From NCBI RefSeq assembly GCF_036711975.1, contig NC_091971.1, positions 12,841,501 to 12,905,500 on the forward strand: 64,000 nt of DNA. The letters are read 5' to 3'. Numbering within the stretch: position 1 is the stretch's first letter; each line of letters begins with the position of its first letter. Below, piece by piece: positions 10,994-22,224 of this stretch. Below the pieces are notes generated by a model. That model was not told the origin of the DNA and did not search any database. It saw only the letters and a list, made by a program, of their open reading frames with translations. Made by a program: the position numbers and the translations under genes. The stretch comes from Onthophagus taurus. Taxonomy: Eukaryota; Arthropoda; Insecta; Coleoptera; Scarabaeidae.

Positions 10994-13900
10994 TGTGGTA
11001 GGAAGCTTAACAACTTGGTATACAGCTTTTCTGCGTTTCCCGAATCAAAGTTAATTATTGATCTTCTTCTTTGATTTCTTCTTGAAATCGTTCCAGCTTA
11101 AGTATTTCTATAATATTCGGTAAATTAGTCAGCAAAATGATAGGTCTCCTATTCCTGGGTTGTGATGATTTTTCCCGGTTATGGGATTATTAGCACCTTT
11201 GACGTTTTTTTTGTACTAGTACTATTTCTATTGGTATGGAAATGAATGGAGCTCATTCTCATACCAGTAGATTAATTTATTGGTATTAATTGTCCTCGTT
11301 ATTTGATATTCTGCATGTTCCAGAAACATCTTCCCCGGCTTGTAGGAAATGCCGTTTATTTTTGACAGCTTTTATGGAATTACTGTGTTCACTCTCTCTT
11401 CAAGAGGAGTTAAGAAGGATTTTTGTTTGCATTCTCACTTTTATATTATATTTTTCTATCATTTTTTAAATGACTTCTTGTAATACTCTTCTCCTTTATT
11501 AATCATCCCCTTCTATGGATAAATCTAGTTTGTTTTTCATTGTTAACTGAAATTACCATTGAAATTTGCTTCTTTCATTATCTTTTAATTGTGCAGTTTA
11601 AGTCTTAAAATTTCAAAATTTATTTCCTCTTCTTCCTCTATTTCCATAACGATATATCAGATGCTCACCCAAGATCTGAAAAGGCTACATCTTTTGATCA
11701 CGACATTGCTCTTTTTTGGTAATTTTCCTCAGTTTTTCCCTAATTTTTCTTATTCGATTTCCCCAGGCTGAATTTATTGCGCTCAAATCGTCGTTTTCCC
11801 AAATTTCTATAATTCCTCTAGATATCTCGTTCTTCGATGAACAAGTGTATCTTACTTGGTATGTTGCGGTGCATAAAATTGTGTTTAGAGAGACTGTATG
11901 TAGATTGCAACACTTCATTAGCCGGTGCTTTCTATCTTCTCTAATGCACATAAATACTGTTTTTTTAGCTTTATGGCATGGTTTGTAATTCCGTTTATGT
12001 TTCATGGCACCAGTCTGATTTTCTGAAATGGAAACATGTCATGGATTTATTTACTGCCTGAAAAGAACTGTTACATCATTTCCGTAACTTGAGGCATGAT
12101 GCAAAATGTTTCATATTTCAAAATTTTTCATTTTATCACAAATAAAGGATTTTGCAGAAAAAGTAAATTTTAGGCATGGTGACCGTTGGTGGCATTGCTG
12201 ATTAATATTTTGATATTTTAATGATCAATATCAAGTTATTTTACAATAAAACTTTTGATGCTTTTAAATTGTTAAAAATTGCCATTTCCGATTTGATAAG
12301 AATAAATTATAGTATTGATAACATTTTTAATCTATATTTTTATTTTACATTCGATAAAGTTTTTTTTTAATTAAAAATGTATCGACTATTCTAGTATATA
12401 TTAATATGACTAATAATAAGTTTTCAGTCATTGGTCGCTTGTTCCGTTGTTTGAATTCAACGAGGGGTTGGCCCTCGTTGAATTCATTCGATTGGACGTA
12501 ACTCACCCCAAGCGGTAAAATCGCCCCCTTGTTTTTTAAAAAGCTTTTTAAACACCCAATAGAATACCACGATTTTTTTACGGTGTACATAAAAATGTAC
12601 ATAAATGGGAACTGAATCCAATCCAAAACATTCGATTTTATTTGCTTTGTATTTTTTTTTATGCGAAGTATTCAGATTTTTGGGCAAACCCAGTTACTTA
12701 ACATCTAACATCTGCCTTTGTTCAAAGTTTCCCTTCGAATTCTCAATTTCGTTTGTTATAGGCATAATAAACAATGGTCGGGGATTAACCTGGACGATAG
12801 AAATGAAAAAAAAAACTTAAATATTTGGGGATATCCGGGCACGTGGACAGATCAGATTTTTTTCGAGGCTTTTTTTGTATGTATGTAAAAAGCTGTCAGG
12901 GAGGCCAACGGTCAATCTCTTTTGTTGCAAAAAAAGCTTTTATTTTTTTTACGATAGATTTGGATCAAAACATTTAACTTACATATATATCATATATTTA
13001 TTTCTTATTATTTAATATAATTAATATTTAAGAGTTAAAATGATAGAATCGTTTTGTGATTATGAGAAATACTTTTTGAATATTAACGAGTTAGAAAATT
13101 AGTGAGTAAACAGATGCAAAAATTGACAATTTCTGTTTATAAAGGGCCCTAGTTAGCGATGACACGTGATTGACAGGGCTTTGTTAGTGACCGTTTATCG
13201 ATAAAACCGAAAAGTGGACGTGACATGTTCAAAGAAGATATAGGGGAAGTTTTTTTCCATGTTCTTAACAGTATGGTACAAATTATTCGCAATCAAAAAA
13301 TTTTTCCTCAAAATAATTATTAATAAAGTCTAAAATTAAGATATTTTAAAATAACGTTGTTTGCCACGTTTAACTATTTACATAGAGTAACTGGTCGAAA
13401 TGTGAAAGATTTTTGGATCACCTGGTCATCTAAATTTTGCAGTCCGCGCGACCATCTGCTGTCATTGTGGTGCAGAAATGACCGGAGCGGCTCGTAGGCA
13501 AGATATGAGGGTAGACGACGACAACAATAAAAATGTGAAACGGGGAGTAGACAATTTTCGGTGGCGGCACAACTTCCGAGTCGGATCTATTGGATCTATT
13601 CAACCTTGAAGTAAATTAGAATGCCCATTGTATGTTTGACGATTATTATTAGCATTAGCTATCCCGCAGATCCATTTATGCACCATATTTTTTTTTTATG
13701 ACGGTTGAATTTCAACTATTAATACCAAATATTCTATATAACATTAAGTTTGTATATATATTTCCTTCATAACAATATTTCTATACTCTATAGGATTACT
13801 TTTTTAGTTCGATTGCAGCTTAATTATATCAAAAGCATTTTTTAAACTAATATTTAATTCATGTACTTTGCAAATATCTCAACCACTTGGATTAGTACAA

Positions 13901-14028
13901 TTTGGCATATTTAAACAAATTTACATAACATCAACAATGAAGTGATATTAGAATATTGGATTTCGCAAGAAAACGCAGAACATTTTCTATTTATTTAAAA
14001 AGTGTTGATGAAATATTTCTTGATTAAA
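10994..14028. other. Intergenic with hairpins, no gene recognised
   Basis: The longer open frames at 11685-12005 and 12345-12820 lack recognisable domains and overlap frames on the opposite strand. A perfect hairpin with 14-bp arms and a 5-nt loop lies at 12453-12485. Positions 13430-13620 are less AT-rich than their surroundings but contain no long frame. Confidence 0.4.
12453..12485. repeat. Perfect 14-bp inverted repeat, 5-nt loop
   Basis: GAATTCAACGAGGG is followed by GTTGG and its exact complement. Function is unknown. Confidence 0.85.
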
Positions 14029-14042
14029 AATGTTAGTAATAT
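14029..14042. repeat. Target-site duplication, left copy
   Basis: AATGTTAGTAATAT is repeated exactly at 15955-15968 on the other side of the Penelope-like element, marking its insertion. Confidence 0.85.
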
Positions 14043-14136
14043 AAGTACGAAGGCTTTCACGGCCGGTGTGAATTAAACTAAGATTAGAACTAACACTAGA
14101 AACTTTCGGGTTTTGCCGTGCGTCTTTTAATAAAAG

Positions 14137-14178
14137 GTTTGACGTTTCGGATGCCATGTTGCAACCTTCTTCAGAAAC
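14137..14178 (-). ncRNA. Hammerhead-like motif in left inverted end
   Basis: On the minus strand it reads GTTT, CTGAAGA, a stem-loop (GGTTGC/GCATCC with one mismatch), GAAAC, GTC, AAAC. It is the inverted duplicate of the motif at 15851-15892. Hammerhead motifs have been reported in Penelope-like elements. Confidence 0.5.
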
Positions 14179-14262
14179 TGGTTCGAAGTGACGAGATCAA
14201 AAATCGGTAACTATATATAAGTCGGAAAAACTAATTAATAATCAGTTAACGCTAATTACAAA

Positions 14263-14445
14263 CTAATTAATAACTAATTGCGTCGCGTCCGGTGTGAGGC
14301 GGGAAGAGGTCTTTGTGTTCACCACCATCTTCCATGTTTTGCTAAGCTCCCAGCCATCCTCTCTGTTGACGTTATTTTTGTGTCGGTGGATCTCTATGGC
14401 TTCTCTTGTCAGTCTTTGGTAGTATCTGTTGTCCCTAGCCAGCAC
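14263..14445 (-). pseudogene. Inverted fragment of the GIY-YIG C-terminus
   Basis: The minus frame is nearly identical to the last 60 residues of the frame at 15323-15766 (both end SSRLTPDATQLVIN). It is part of the inverted pseudo-LTR and not a separate gene. Confidence 0.85.
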
Positions 14446-14560
14446 CTTTGTTTGTTCGAAGTCTATTCGTCTAATTAATAACTAATTGCGTCGCGTCCGG
14501 TGTGAGGCGGGAAGAGGTCTTTGTGTTCACCACCATCTTCCATGTTCTGCTAAGCTCTCT

Positions 14561-15204
14561 GGGGATAGGTTGGTAAGTTTCGATGTGGAATCCCTTTTTA
14601 CTAGGGTACCAGTTAAGGATGCTGTAGAGGGTCTTCGCCGAAAACTCATTCCGGAGGGTTTACCAGGATACGTGCCAGATCTGGTGGAGTATTGCTTATC
14701 GTCGACGTATTTCAGCTGGAAAGGAGAATTTTACGAGCAGTTCGAAGGGGCAGCCATGGGATCTCCACTATCGCCAGTTATAGCTAATTTCTACATAGAA
14801 TTATTCGAAGAGGACGCTTTGAAGAAGAGCCAGTGGAAACCAAAACTATGGTTCCGATATGTGGATGACACGTTTGTGATATGGCAACATGGTCAAAAAC
14901 GGCTCCAAGAGTTCTTGGATCACTTGAACTCTCAACATCCTATGATTAAGTTCACAATGGAAACAGAAACTGCCAAAAAAACTACCTTTCCTAGATGTGT
15001 TGGTCACCAGGACGACAAATGGAGATATAGAACTTGGTGTATACCGAAAGAAGACCCATACCAACAGGTATTTACAGGCATGTTCACATCATCATCCCCA
15101 ACAGAAGAGGTCCGTGATCCGTACATTATTTCAACGAGCAGCGAGGCTATGTGAAGGAGAGAACTTGAAGAAGGAGCAACACTTTCTACGAGGCGTGCTG
15201 TAGA
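14561..15204 (+). pseudogene. Penelope-like reverse transcriptase, frameshifted
   Basis: This is the RNA-dependent DNA polymerase part of the retroelement. Motif A is SFDVESLFT, motif B region is GAAMGSPLSPVIANFY and motif C is FRYVDDTFVIW with the catalytic YVDD. Everything upstream of motif A is replaced by the inverted pseudo-LTR fragment. A frameshift in the A-run near 14978-14985 moves the thumb-like region (LVTRTTNGDIELGVYRKK) into another frame (14997-15203). A second shift near 15200 separates it from the endonuclease. Confidence 0.9.
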
Positions 15205-15766
15205 AGAATGGATAACGAAAGAGGACACGGTAAGTACAAAAACACTTGGATTTATCTGTCTTCCTTATGTTTCAGGTGTAACGGAACGAATTGCTAGGCA
15301 CCTCAAGAAGAACGACATCGTAGTGCGGTACGGCGCGGTCAGCAAAATTCGGAACACACTCCCGATAGCCAAGGACAAACTAACTCCATTAAAAGGAGCG
15401 GGAGTCTATCGACTATCGTGTAGTTGTGGGAAGGTTTATGTCGGCCAAATTGGACGCAACGTCGAGTGCCGCATCAAGGAGCATGAGAGGGATGTAAGGC
15501 TCTTCAGCCTTCAGATCCAGCAGTCGGCGGTTGCGGAACATTGCCATGCAGAGGGGCACCGAATAGACTTCGAACAAACAAAGGTGCTGGCTAGGGACAA
15601 CAGGTACTACCAAAGACTGACAAGAGAAGCCATAGAGATCCACCGACACAAAAATAACGTCAACAGAGAGGATGGCTGGGAGCTTAGCAGAACATGGAAG
15701 ATGGTGGTGAACACGAAGACCTCTTCCCGCCTCACACCGGACGCGACGCAATTAGTTATTAATTAG
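15205..15766 (+). pseudogene. Penelope-like GIY-YIG endonuclease domain
   Basis: The open frame 15323-15766 (147 codons) contains GVYRLSCSCGKVYVGQ, the GIY...YIG-type pair, followed by the conserved arginine and glutamate region ECRIKEHERD and a His/Cys segment AVAEHCHAEGH. Penelope-like elements use this nuclease for target nicking. Coding-like sequence extends upstream in the same frame to about 15205 (LGFICLPYVSGVTERIARHL), so the apparent GT...AG pair at about 15231-15278 is unlikely to be a real intron. The domain looks intact but is separated from the polymerase by frameshifts. Confidence 0.88.
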
Positions 15767-15850
15767 TTTGTAATTAGCGTTAACTGCTTATTAATTAGTT
15801 TTTCCGACTTATATATAGTTACCGATTTTTGATCTCGTCACTTCGAACCA

Positions 15851-15892
15851 GTTTCTGAAGAAGGTTGCAACATGGCATCCGAAACGTCAAAC
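15851..15892 (+). ncRNA. Hammerhead-like motif in right inverted end
   Basis: GTTT-CTGAAGA, stem-loop GGTTGC-AACATG-GCATCC, GAAAC-GTC-AAAC: the core matches CTGANGA...GAAA, and stem I pairs GTTT with AAAC. Stem III is reduced to a two-base-pair AC/GT with no loop, so cleavage would need a dimeric arrangement. One extra A lies between the core and stem II. Confidence 0.5.
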
Positions 15893-15954
15893 CTTTTATT
15901 AAAAGACGCACGGCAAAACCCGAAAGTTTCTAGTTTTAGTTCTAATCTTAGTTT

Positions 15955-15968
15955 AATGTTAGTAATAT
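15955..15968. repeat. Target-site duplication, right copy
   Basis: AATGTTAGTAATAT, identical to 14029-14042. Confidence 0.85.
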
Positions 15969-16113
15969 TAATAATTTTCTACTAATTAGCTTAAATGTTA
16001 AAATGGTGAGAATATCACATCAGTTATGTTGTTATAGAAGAATCAGTTATCTGTATTTAGGCATAACTGCCTATTTTTCTTCATATTTCTGTCATTTGGT
16101 TGATGTGCTCATT

Positions 16114-16504
16114 CTATTTCTTCTTTCTCTCCAATACCCAATCATTGATGTTATGTATCCTGCAAACCTGTCTGATGTTCTCACTTCTTTCTCTGTCCAT
16201 CAATGTTTTCCCAACTATTCTACGCATTATTTTGATTTCGGTAGTTTCTAGCATTCTGTTTATTTTGGATGTTTCCGCTCGAGTTTCTGCCGTGTATGTT
16301 AATATAGATCTAATTGCGGTCTTGTATATCCGGGTTTCTTCTAATATGTTTATTTCGCCATGTTCTATCATTTAGGTACGCCGCTGTCCTTGCCGCTCTT
16401 GCAGCTTGATTCCTTACTTCGGTCTCAATATCCCCGTATCCAGATATTTCAATGCCCAAATATATGAATTTCATTTGTTGGTGTAATATTTTATCATCGA
16501 CCAC
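16114..16504 (-). pseudogene. C-terminal fragment of a non-LTR endonuclease-reverse transcriptase
   Basis: Two minus frames, 16310-16504 then 16114-16371, carry the post-polymerase region typical of the common animal elements often annotated 'endonuclease-reverse transcriptase'. In order these are KFIYLGIEISGYGDIETEVR, then RTWRNKHI, then SILTYTAETRAETSK, then RMLETTEIKIMRRIVGKTL and DRERSENIR. A frameshift lies near 16330. The catalytic core is absent. Confidence 0.85.
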
Positions 16505-17009
16505 CAGCTTACATCATCAGTTATGATTGCATTGATTTCTGTCAATAATTTCAGTTTGTACTAACTTCTAGGAAGTTTTTAGTACTGACTTGACTTAGCT
16601 CCAACACTCAAGTTTTCATTCATTTTCATTCAGAGTTTGAATCATATACTTGGATTGGGTTGTACAATATTAGAAGTACAAATTTGAGCGTTTACGAATT
16701 CAATAAGTAGTTTTTCTAGTGTTTATAACGTATTTTATTTATTAAAATTGGATATCTGCAATGATATCGTGCAGGGTCAATTAATGTGCAAAATTTCTTC
16801 TAAACCGGGAGAATGATTCTAGAATGATTTTACAAGAAATGTCACATATATTGATAAAAAACATACATACAAATGGTTGTAAAACAGTACGTACTACGTA
16901 ATTCTCTAGAGTAAGATGACACAAACTTTAAAGAACTTGAAAATCTGTTGCAAAATGCGCACAGATTGGAAAAATGTAGTTTTCAGAAAAAGACGTCCGA
17001 AACCTCTAA
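16505..17009. other. Intergenic, nothing recognised
   Basis: AT-rich sequence with no convincing frame or repeat. Confidence 0.4.
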
Positions 17010-17345
17010 TCAGCAATTCCTGCACCGTACATTTGTACTTCCTAAAGATTATTTTCTCCTTCCGCAGCTAATCTGTCTGATAATAAGCTTCTAAGAGCTT
17101 CTTTAGCTTCATCGGTTATGGAGTACTCAGCGTGGGCAATGTGACGCGACGTCAGTTCGCTTCATGGTAAAACTCAAAGCACGACCTTCTAATTTTTAAT
17201 TTTAGTAGTTCCAGTATTTCTATGATTCTTGTAACGTGCTTGTAAATGACCATCATCAAAATTGCATGATTGCAAATATCGGACGCAATATCAACCCCTT
17301 TCTTGTCATTATAAACTGTTTTCAGTGCCATAGACCATAACACAG
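17010..17345 (-). pseudogene. Coding-like fragment of unknown origin
   Basis: The minus frame 17343-17152 (LWSMALKTVYNDKKGVDIA and on) is followed, in a shifted frame, by SRHIAHAEYSITDEAKEALR and SLLSDRLAAEGENN. The composition is protein-like and the two pieces could be one broken gene, possibly a processed pseudogene or transposon protein. I do not recognise the family. Confidence 0.3.
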
Positions 17346-17386
17346 TGTTGTAACTTTCATTACTAGTAAAACCAAAATACCTGGAT

Positions 17387-17560
17387 ATACAGGTGTCTCA
17401 GCGAGAGCGGTCATTAGACGTTTCTGGGGTTCCAGATAGAGAATCCAGATTTAAGATTATCAATTGCGTTCGACTAAAATATTTTCAGATTTCTAACACT
17501 TCCGGTTATACCGGAAGTCGCCACCTAATTTATTTTTTTATATGGGACACCCTGTATATT
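17387..17560. mobile_element. Short TA-flanked MITE
   Basis: It starts TACAGGTGTCTCAGCG and ends GGGACACCCTGTA, the CAGGGTGTC-type termini of a Tc1/mariner-like MITE family. It is about 170 bp and contains a TTCCGGTTATACCGGAAG hairpin. Confidence 0.6.
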
Positions 17561-17589
17561 TGTACATATTTGAATTTGTCTGTTTTCAA

Positions 17590-17781
17590 AGTTTATAAAT
17601 AACTTTACTTTTTGCAAAAATTGCAATTTTTCGTTTTATCTTTGATTCATCATGAATTTTCAAAGCCCTCTAGCGACTAAACTAAGCAATTTTGAATATA
17701 GATAAGTTTAGTTAAATCATCATATTTTTGGTCAAGGTACTTGTGGTCTTCCGTTGTACACGTCATTTCTGGACACCTGTA
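17590..17781. mobile_element. One arm of the 61273-type foldback MITE
   Basis: From about 17600 to ACACCTGTATA it matches one arm of the element at 61273-61995, sharing the segment containing GTGGTCTTCCGTTGTACACG. The other arm is missing. Confidence 0.6.
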
Positions 17782-18330
17782 TAGCCTTGTATATCTTATT
17801 TTTCGTTTTCCGTGATATCTCTTTCTTATTAATACAGTTGTTATTTATGGCATACTATGTCTGCACTGCTTTAGCTATTCTTTTATTTATTGCTTTCTGT
17901 GAACCACTATTGTCACTCTTAAATATTAGAATGTTTCCACTTGTTCTATTTGTGCTCCTTCTATTTTAATGTCCATCTCTGTTCTTCACTTATTACCATG
18001 GCTGTGGTTTTGTTCTTGTTCATTATCATTCCAAATTCGTTCAGTACTTTATTTTTACTTATTTAACTGATTAACGTTATACCTCTATAATTGGTACAAT
18101 TAGTGATTTCTTCCAGTCTAGTATTTGTTTTTCTTTTCTGGTATTTGCTACGTGTTCCATCTCGTTTTACAGATTTTTAGCATTACTTTTCTCCCTTTTT
18201 GTCCCATATACTGGAGTATTTCTGTTCTTACCTCATTCCAGTCTGGAGCTATTTTATTCTTCAGTGTGTTTATCGCTTCCTCCAATTCGACAAGTTTGAA
18301 ATGATAGTGTTTCTGTAAAATTTTATTTTC
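17782..18330 (-). pseudogene. Degraded non-LTR reverse transcriptase
   Basis: Minus-strand pieces appear in family order: LEEAINTLKNKIAPDWNEV (pre-motif region, about 18200-18290), YRGITLIS (about 18055-18080), then IEGAQIEQVETF and INKKEISRKTKNKIYKAI (about 17790-17980). The catalytic centre between them is deleted and several stops are present. The plus-strand open frame at 17754-17969 is a shadow of this. Confidence 0.65.
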
Positions 18331-19718
18331 CGCTGATTATTTTTTCCAATTTTGGCTCTCTATTAGTATCATATAGAGATGAGAAAAAGTTGTTTGTACT
18401 CTTTCTTTTCCTATCTCTGCTACTTCCAAAACTATTTTGTCATTTTCTATAAAACAAATTGGTGGTGCCTAGAACATTACAGAATCATGTGCACTTATGA
18501 CTTAAATAGTTTTTTTATAAAGTAGTATAAAAATATCATCGAATTTTTTGATCTTCTTTCTTAATTGACTTTATGGACTAGTATCAGTCTTCTACAAGAA
18601 ATAAGATCTACTTGATGCATTCATTTTCTAATATTTTTTCCATTTGCCTAAAATCTGATCTATATCTAATATTATTTTGATTGAAAAGTCTAAGAATACA
18701 AACTGTGCACAAGCTCTCAATACGTGCTAAATTTAGTGCATCTCTTTCCTCAATAACTATGATATACATAAGTGTTATGGTCATCTAGTCTAGTGGATAT
18801 TCTGCTGTTTTATCTAAACATTATCTTTAAAAAACAATTAATTTACCATATATTAATCATTTCGCATAAACTTTTTAATATCAGAAGAGATGCTAGCATA
18901 CAAAGTATGGACCGAATATGTTTAATCATCAAAGAGACGAAAAGTCTTTTCTTATCATACTTAGACGTCACCTTTGCTATTGCAGCAAATATAGCAAATG
19001 TAGCAAAAATAAGCATCGTCGGCGACTTATTTGTAGTATATTGTGAGTGTGATATAGCAATGTACAAGATTCAGGATATTTAAAATACATATTTATTCTT
19101 TTTTTAATTTGTTTATTTAAACTATAAAGTTATCATTTATATAAAAATCGAAAACCACCCTTATTTGCCATACCCTAGAAAATGTCTTCTAGGTTATTGA
19201 ATTATGATTGATCGTTCTATTACCAGGTAAACAACTCCCCATATTCCTCGAATCGGGGGCGATCTTTCTGCATACGAGAAAAAAGGGGGCACAAACCCTC
19301 AAAAACATAAGGCGTGGTTACCACCTTTCACCACTCTTCAAAATACAACCAAAAAAGTCTTTTACATGATCAAAAAATAAACAAATTTTATTTTATCGCA
19401 TTTTTACGGTTTCTGAAACCATTTTTTTTTTATCCGGGGAAGCCTAAAAAAGAAGAAGATGAGATTAAATCACCAGTAACGTTTTCACCCTCTCGGAACA
19501 ACTAAGAACGGGCAGAAAGCGAAAAATAGTATAGGGTGGGGGTGTGAACCCACCTCTCCCTTTGCCCTTTATGACAGCCACCCTACAGTTGCAAACTCGT
19601 GGTTCGTTTCCGACTAATGTGTCACCTTTTCCATTCTGTACGGAACCATTTTTTCGCTTCGTTCTAAAATATATTTAAAATTTTTTTAAAGTGATTTTCA
19701 TTAAAATTTTGTGATTCG
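18331..19718. other. Intergenic; right part probable upstream region of exon 19719
   Basis: No gene is recognised at 18331-19140. From 19150 the sequence becomes less AT-rich with runs of C and G, and 19540-19718 is a plausible 5' untranslated leader for the coding exon that follows. Confidence 0.4.
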
Positions 19719-19785
19719 ATGTCTGATTTAAGTCCTGATATTGATAGTGGGGTCGAAATGGCGCACCAACACGATTATGATGAGG
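19719..19785 (+). CDS. Candidate alternative first coding exon of lin-28
   Basis: ATG at 19719 opens a 22-codon frame (MSDLSPDIDSGVEMAHQHDY, then two acidic residues) ending in a strong donor, G|GTAAGT, with one base of the next codon. lin-28 exon 2 at 29875 begins with GT, so splicing would complete a glycine codon exactly as the proximal first exon (29279) does. The ATG context (TTCGATG) also resembles that of the proximal exon. Two lin-28 N-termini from separate promoters are known in nematodes; here the link is inferred from phase and position, with chance agreement of one in three. It may instead start another gene. Confidence 0.5.
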
Positions 19786-21490
19786 GTAAGTTAAAAAAAA
19801 AACAATTTTTATTTATTTATTTATTTTATTATTAAAAATAAAAGTGGTGTTTTTATGAATTAGATTCCCTCCTTTTTTATTGATGTAGATTTGAAGGAAT
19901 AATAAAAAAAAATATAATAAAACAGGTAGGTTATTTGTAGGGGTGATTTTTTTAGCTATAAAAAAAACATGTTTCAAACACATTTGAGGTTGACCTTGTC
20001 AAAAAATACAATCACCTCATTTTTTATTTACGAAAACCCCCCATTTCAAATTAGCCACGGTATTTTTTATTTTTGCAAAAACCAAAAAATTTCTAATTTC
20101 CTGCCTTACATAAACAACCCCTTTGTTTAAAACCCACTATATTAAACATTTTTAATTCCCAACTTTAAAACCAACTTAGTTTTAATTAAAATTTTAAGAA
20201 TTCGATCATTTTCCACCAACCACCCACCCACCGGAAGTGTCTTATTAAAACTTACCTTATAATTAAATCGAATCGATGAAATTGTTAATTTCAAGTGTTT
20301 GAAATGGAAAAAAATTTTGTCAAAAATTGGATGTCTTTCTCGACGCCATCCCTAACATAACGAAGGCGTCGCTTCGCCGCGACCAATCCGTACGAGGCGT
20401 CGATTATGACGTCATCAACGTTATATTTTCCTCTGGGGTGCCGTGCAATCAATAACGCCCCTCGGTGAATGAAGTGAATGATGTCCCGTTTTTGGAGGGC
20501 TATTTTTTTTGGTGTTATCGTCACGAACCAATTTTTTGAACCATTTTGATTTATCATCGATACAGATTTTTTTAAATGATTTTTGATTAATGTATCTATG
20601 ATGATTAATGTATGTTTTGTGGAAAACATATAACGAATCACAGTTAGTACACACAGTTTTGTAAATGCGTGTTTGATGGCAATACCATTATTTCCACCTT
20701 AAAAATAACTTCTGCAAAAGATGTTGAGCAAACTAGCCCATAGCTAACATTACAAGAACACCTTGTGTGACATTCTGACAATTTCAGTAAATAGACAGCA
20801 GCTTTTCTGGTTTGATACGATATAAATCAGAAATGTTCTTCAGCGAAACAAGGATTTGTTGTCCTTATTTCTGATATCTATATCATTCAATCTACAATAA
20901 TTGGTGACCAGTAACACTTTAAAGCAGAAATAGTCTCTACTTCAGTAGCATCTACATTTTAAGTAAATGATGATCTTGAATTGATCTCTTAGTTATGTGT
21001 TGAGTTGACATCTCTTAGCTTTGAAGATAATAACATAACTGCGATTCCTTCTCTTCCAATACTTTGAGATAACTACTCGTTGAACTACTGATGATGGAAT
21101 GAGGGACCATAACTTATGATGATGTCTCACTATAACTTATCATTATGACGATTTACAATGAAATAGGAAATTTAAAATAATGTAATAGTCACTTCTGTTA
21201 TCCTTCTCAGGTTAGATAAAATACGAGTGTCGTTCTTTATAGTTTATTGGGGTTTTCATAGTATGTTATGACTCTAGATAATTTTTACCTATTACGTTCA
21301 ACGTTTAATTCAGCTACACGTTCAGTCCAGCTATTTGCTTTTTAGTATTTTATCAAAATCAGCACAGGATTACGTAAATAGGTGCTTATTTTGCATATGA
21401 TGGTTAACAACAATCGATGCAGACAATTTGGGAGAAATAACTTCAGAGATGAGAGGCAATTTTTGGCGATATCTATAGATACTGAGTATT
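19786..21490. other. Intronic or intergenic sequence
   Basis: No gene recognised. The patch 20330-20480 is less AT-rich and contains a perfect TGACGTCA (20407-20414), so it may be regulatory. Confidence 0.4.
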
Positions 21491-21719
21491 AGTGATGGAA
21501 CGGATAGTGATTTTGCGATAAACCGGATACCACATATTCGGCAACCACTTCGGCCGGATATCCGGTTATCCGGCATATCTATCTGGCCATTATGGTTATA
21601 ACTTCTGGTGCATTTCTGAAGTGATACCCTACATTCCCACATTATTGCGATATTTGAATAAAAATGAAATTAATAACAAAGCTTTTTTGATGCTGATTTA
21701 ACTCACGAAACAATTCTAA

Positions 21720-22215
21720 TTCTAATTTAAGGGAAGAAAAATACTAAAATGATACCCAAACTTTAAAAATTCTTGCCTCCCGTATCTTTAGGAACTAAGA
21801 AATAATCAAAATATAATAATCAATACTTAGTCAATATTAACCTAGTAGATACACTTTGTTAAAGATTACGTTGAAATGAGTGTTAATCAGGAAATAGTAA
21901 TTTCTAACACAAACTTCAGAAATTGGAAAATGGTTTATAGTACAAATTAAACTTTAAAATATTCTTTTTAATTTGATAAGAAAATCGTTTCTTAAAGTGT
22001 ATAAATTAGATTATAAAAAAAATTAGTTATAATGTTTTAGAAATGTGTTGATTTTTCAGAGAAGACATATTTTAGTATCATACGCAAACTTTAAAAATTC
22101 GCTCCTCCCGTATCTCTGGGAACTAAGAAATGATTTCTACATGAAATTAAAGTATGAAATCTTCTTTTTAAATTGGTATAAGAATCGTTTCTTAATTAAC
22201 ATTTATCAAGAAGAT
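21720..22215 (+). repeat. Satellite B block
   Basis: About 1.4 units of an approximately 360-bp repeat that also occurs, inverted, at 45405-45885 and 47176-48080. Recognisable words are CCCGTATCTNNGGAACTAAG and AAGAATCGTTTCTTAA. The open frame 22045-22236 has a counterpart at 47546-47740 because both translate the same repeat. Confidence 0.75.
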
Positions 22216-22224
22216 ATAGTCTTT

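Larger units (their letters stand above)
14043..15954 (+). mobile_element. Penelope-like retroelement, rearranged copy
   Basis: It is identified by reverse transcriptase followed by GIY-YIG endonuclease and by inverted ends. The right end (about 15565-15953) reappears inverted at about 14077-14475, followed by a second, shorter inverted piece (about 14466-14562) joined directly to the reverse transcriptase. Such pseudo-LTR arrangements are typical of Penelope-like elements. A 14-bp direct repeat flanks the whole element. The 5' part of the reading frame is missing, and frameshifts break the remainder, so this copy is not autonomous. Confidence 0.9.

Noticed and set aside
11685-12005. 106-codon minus frame as a gene
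   Set aside because: Opposite strand is equally open, no known domain, no splice or promoter support.
15231-15278. GT...AG pair inside the Penelope-like element suggesting an intron
   Set aside because: The sequence between them keeps an open frame that is continuous with the endonuclease and looks coding.
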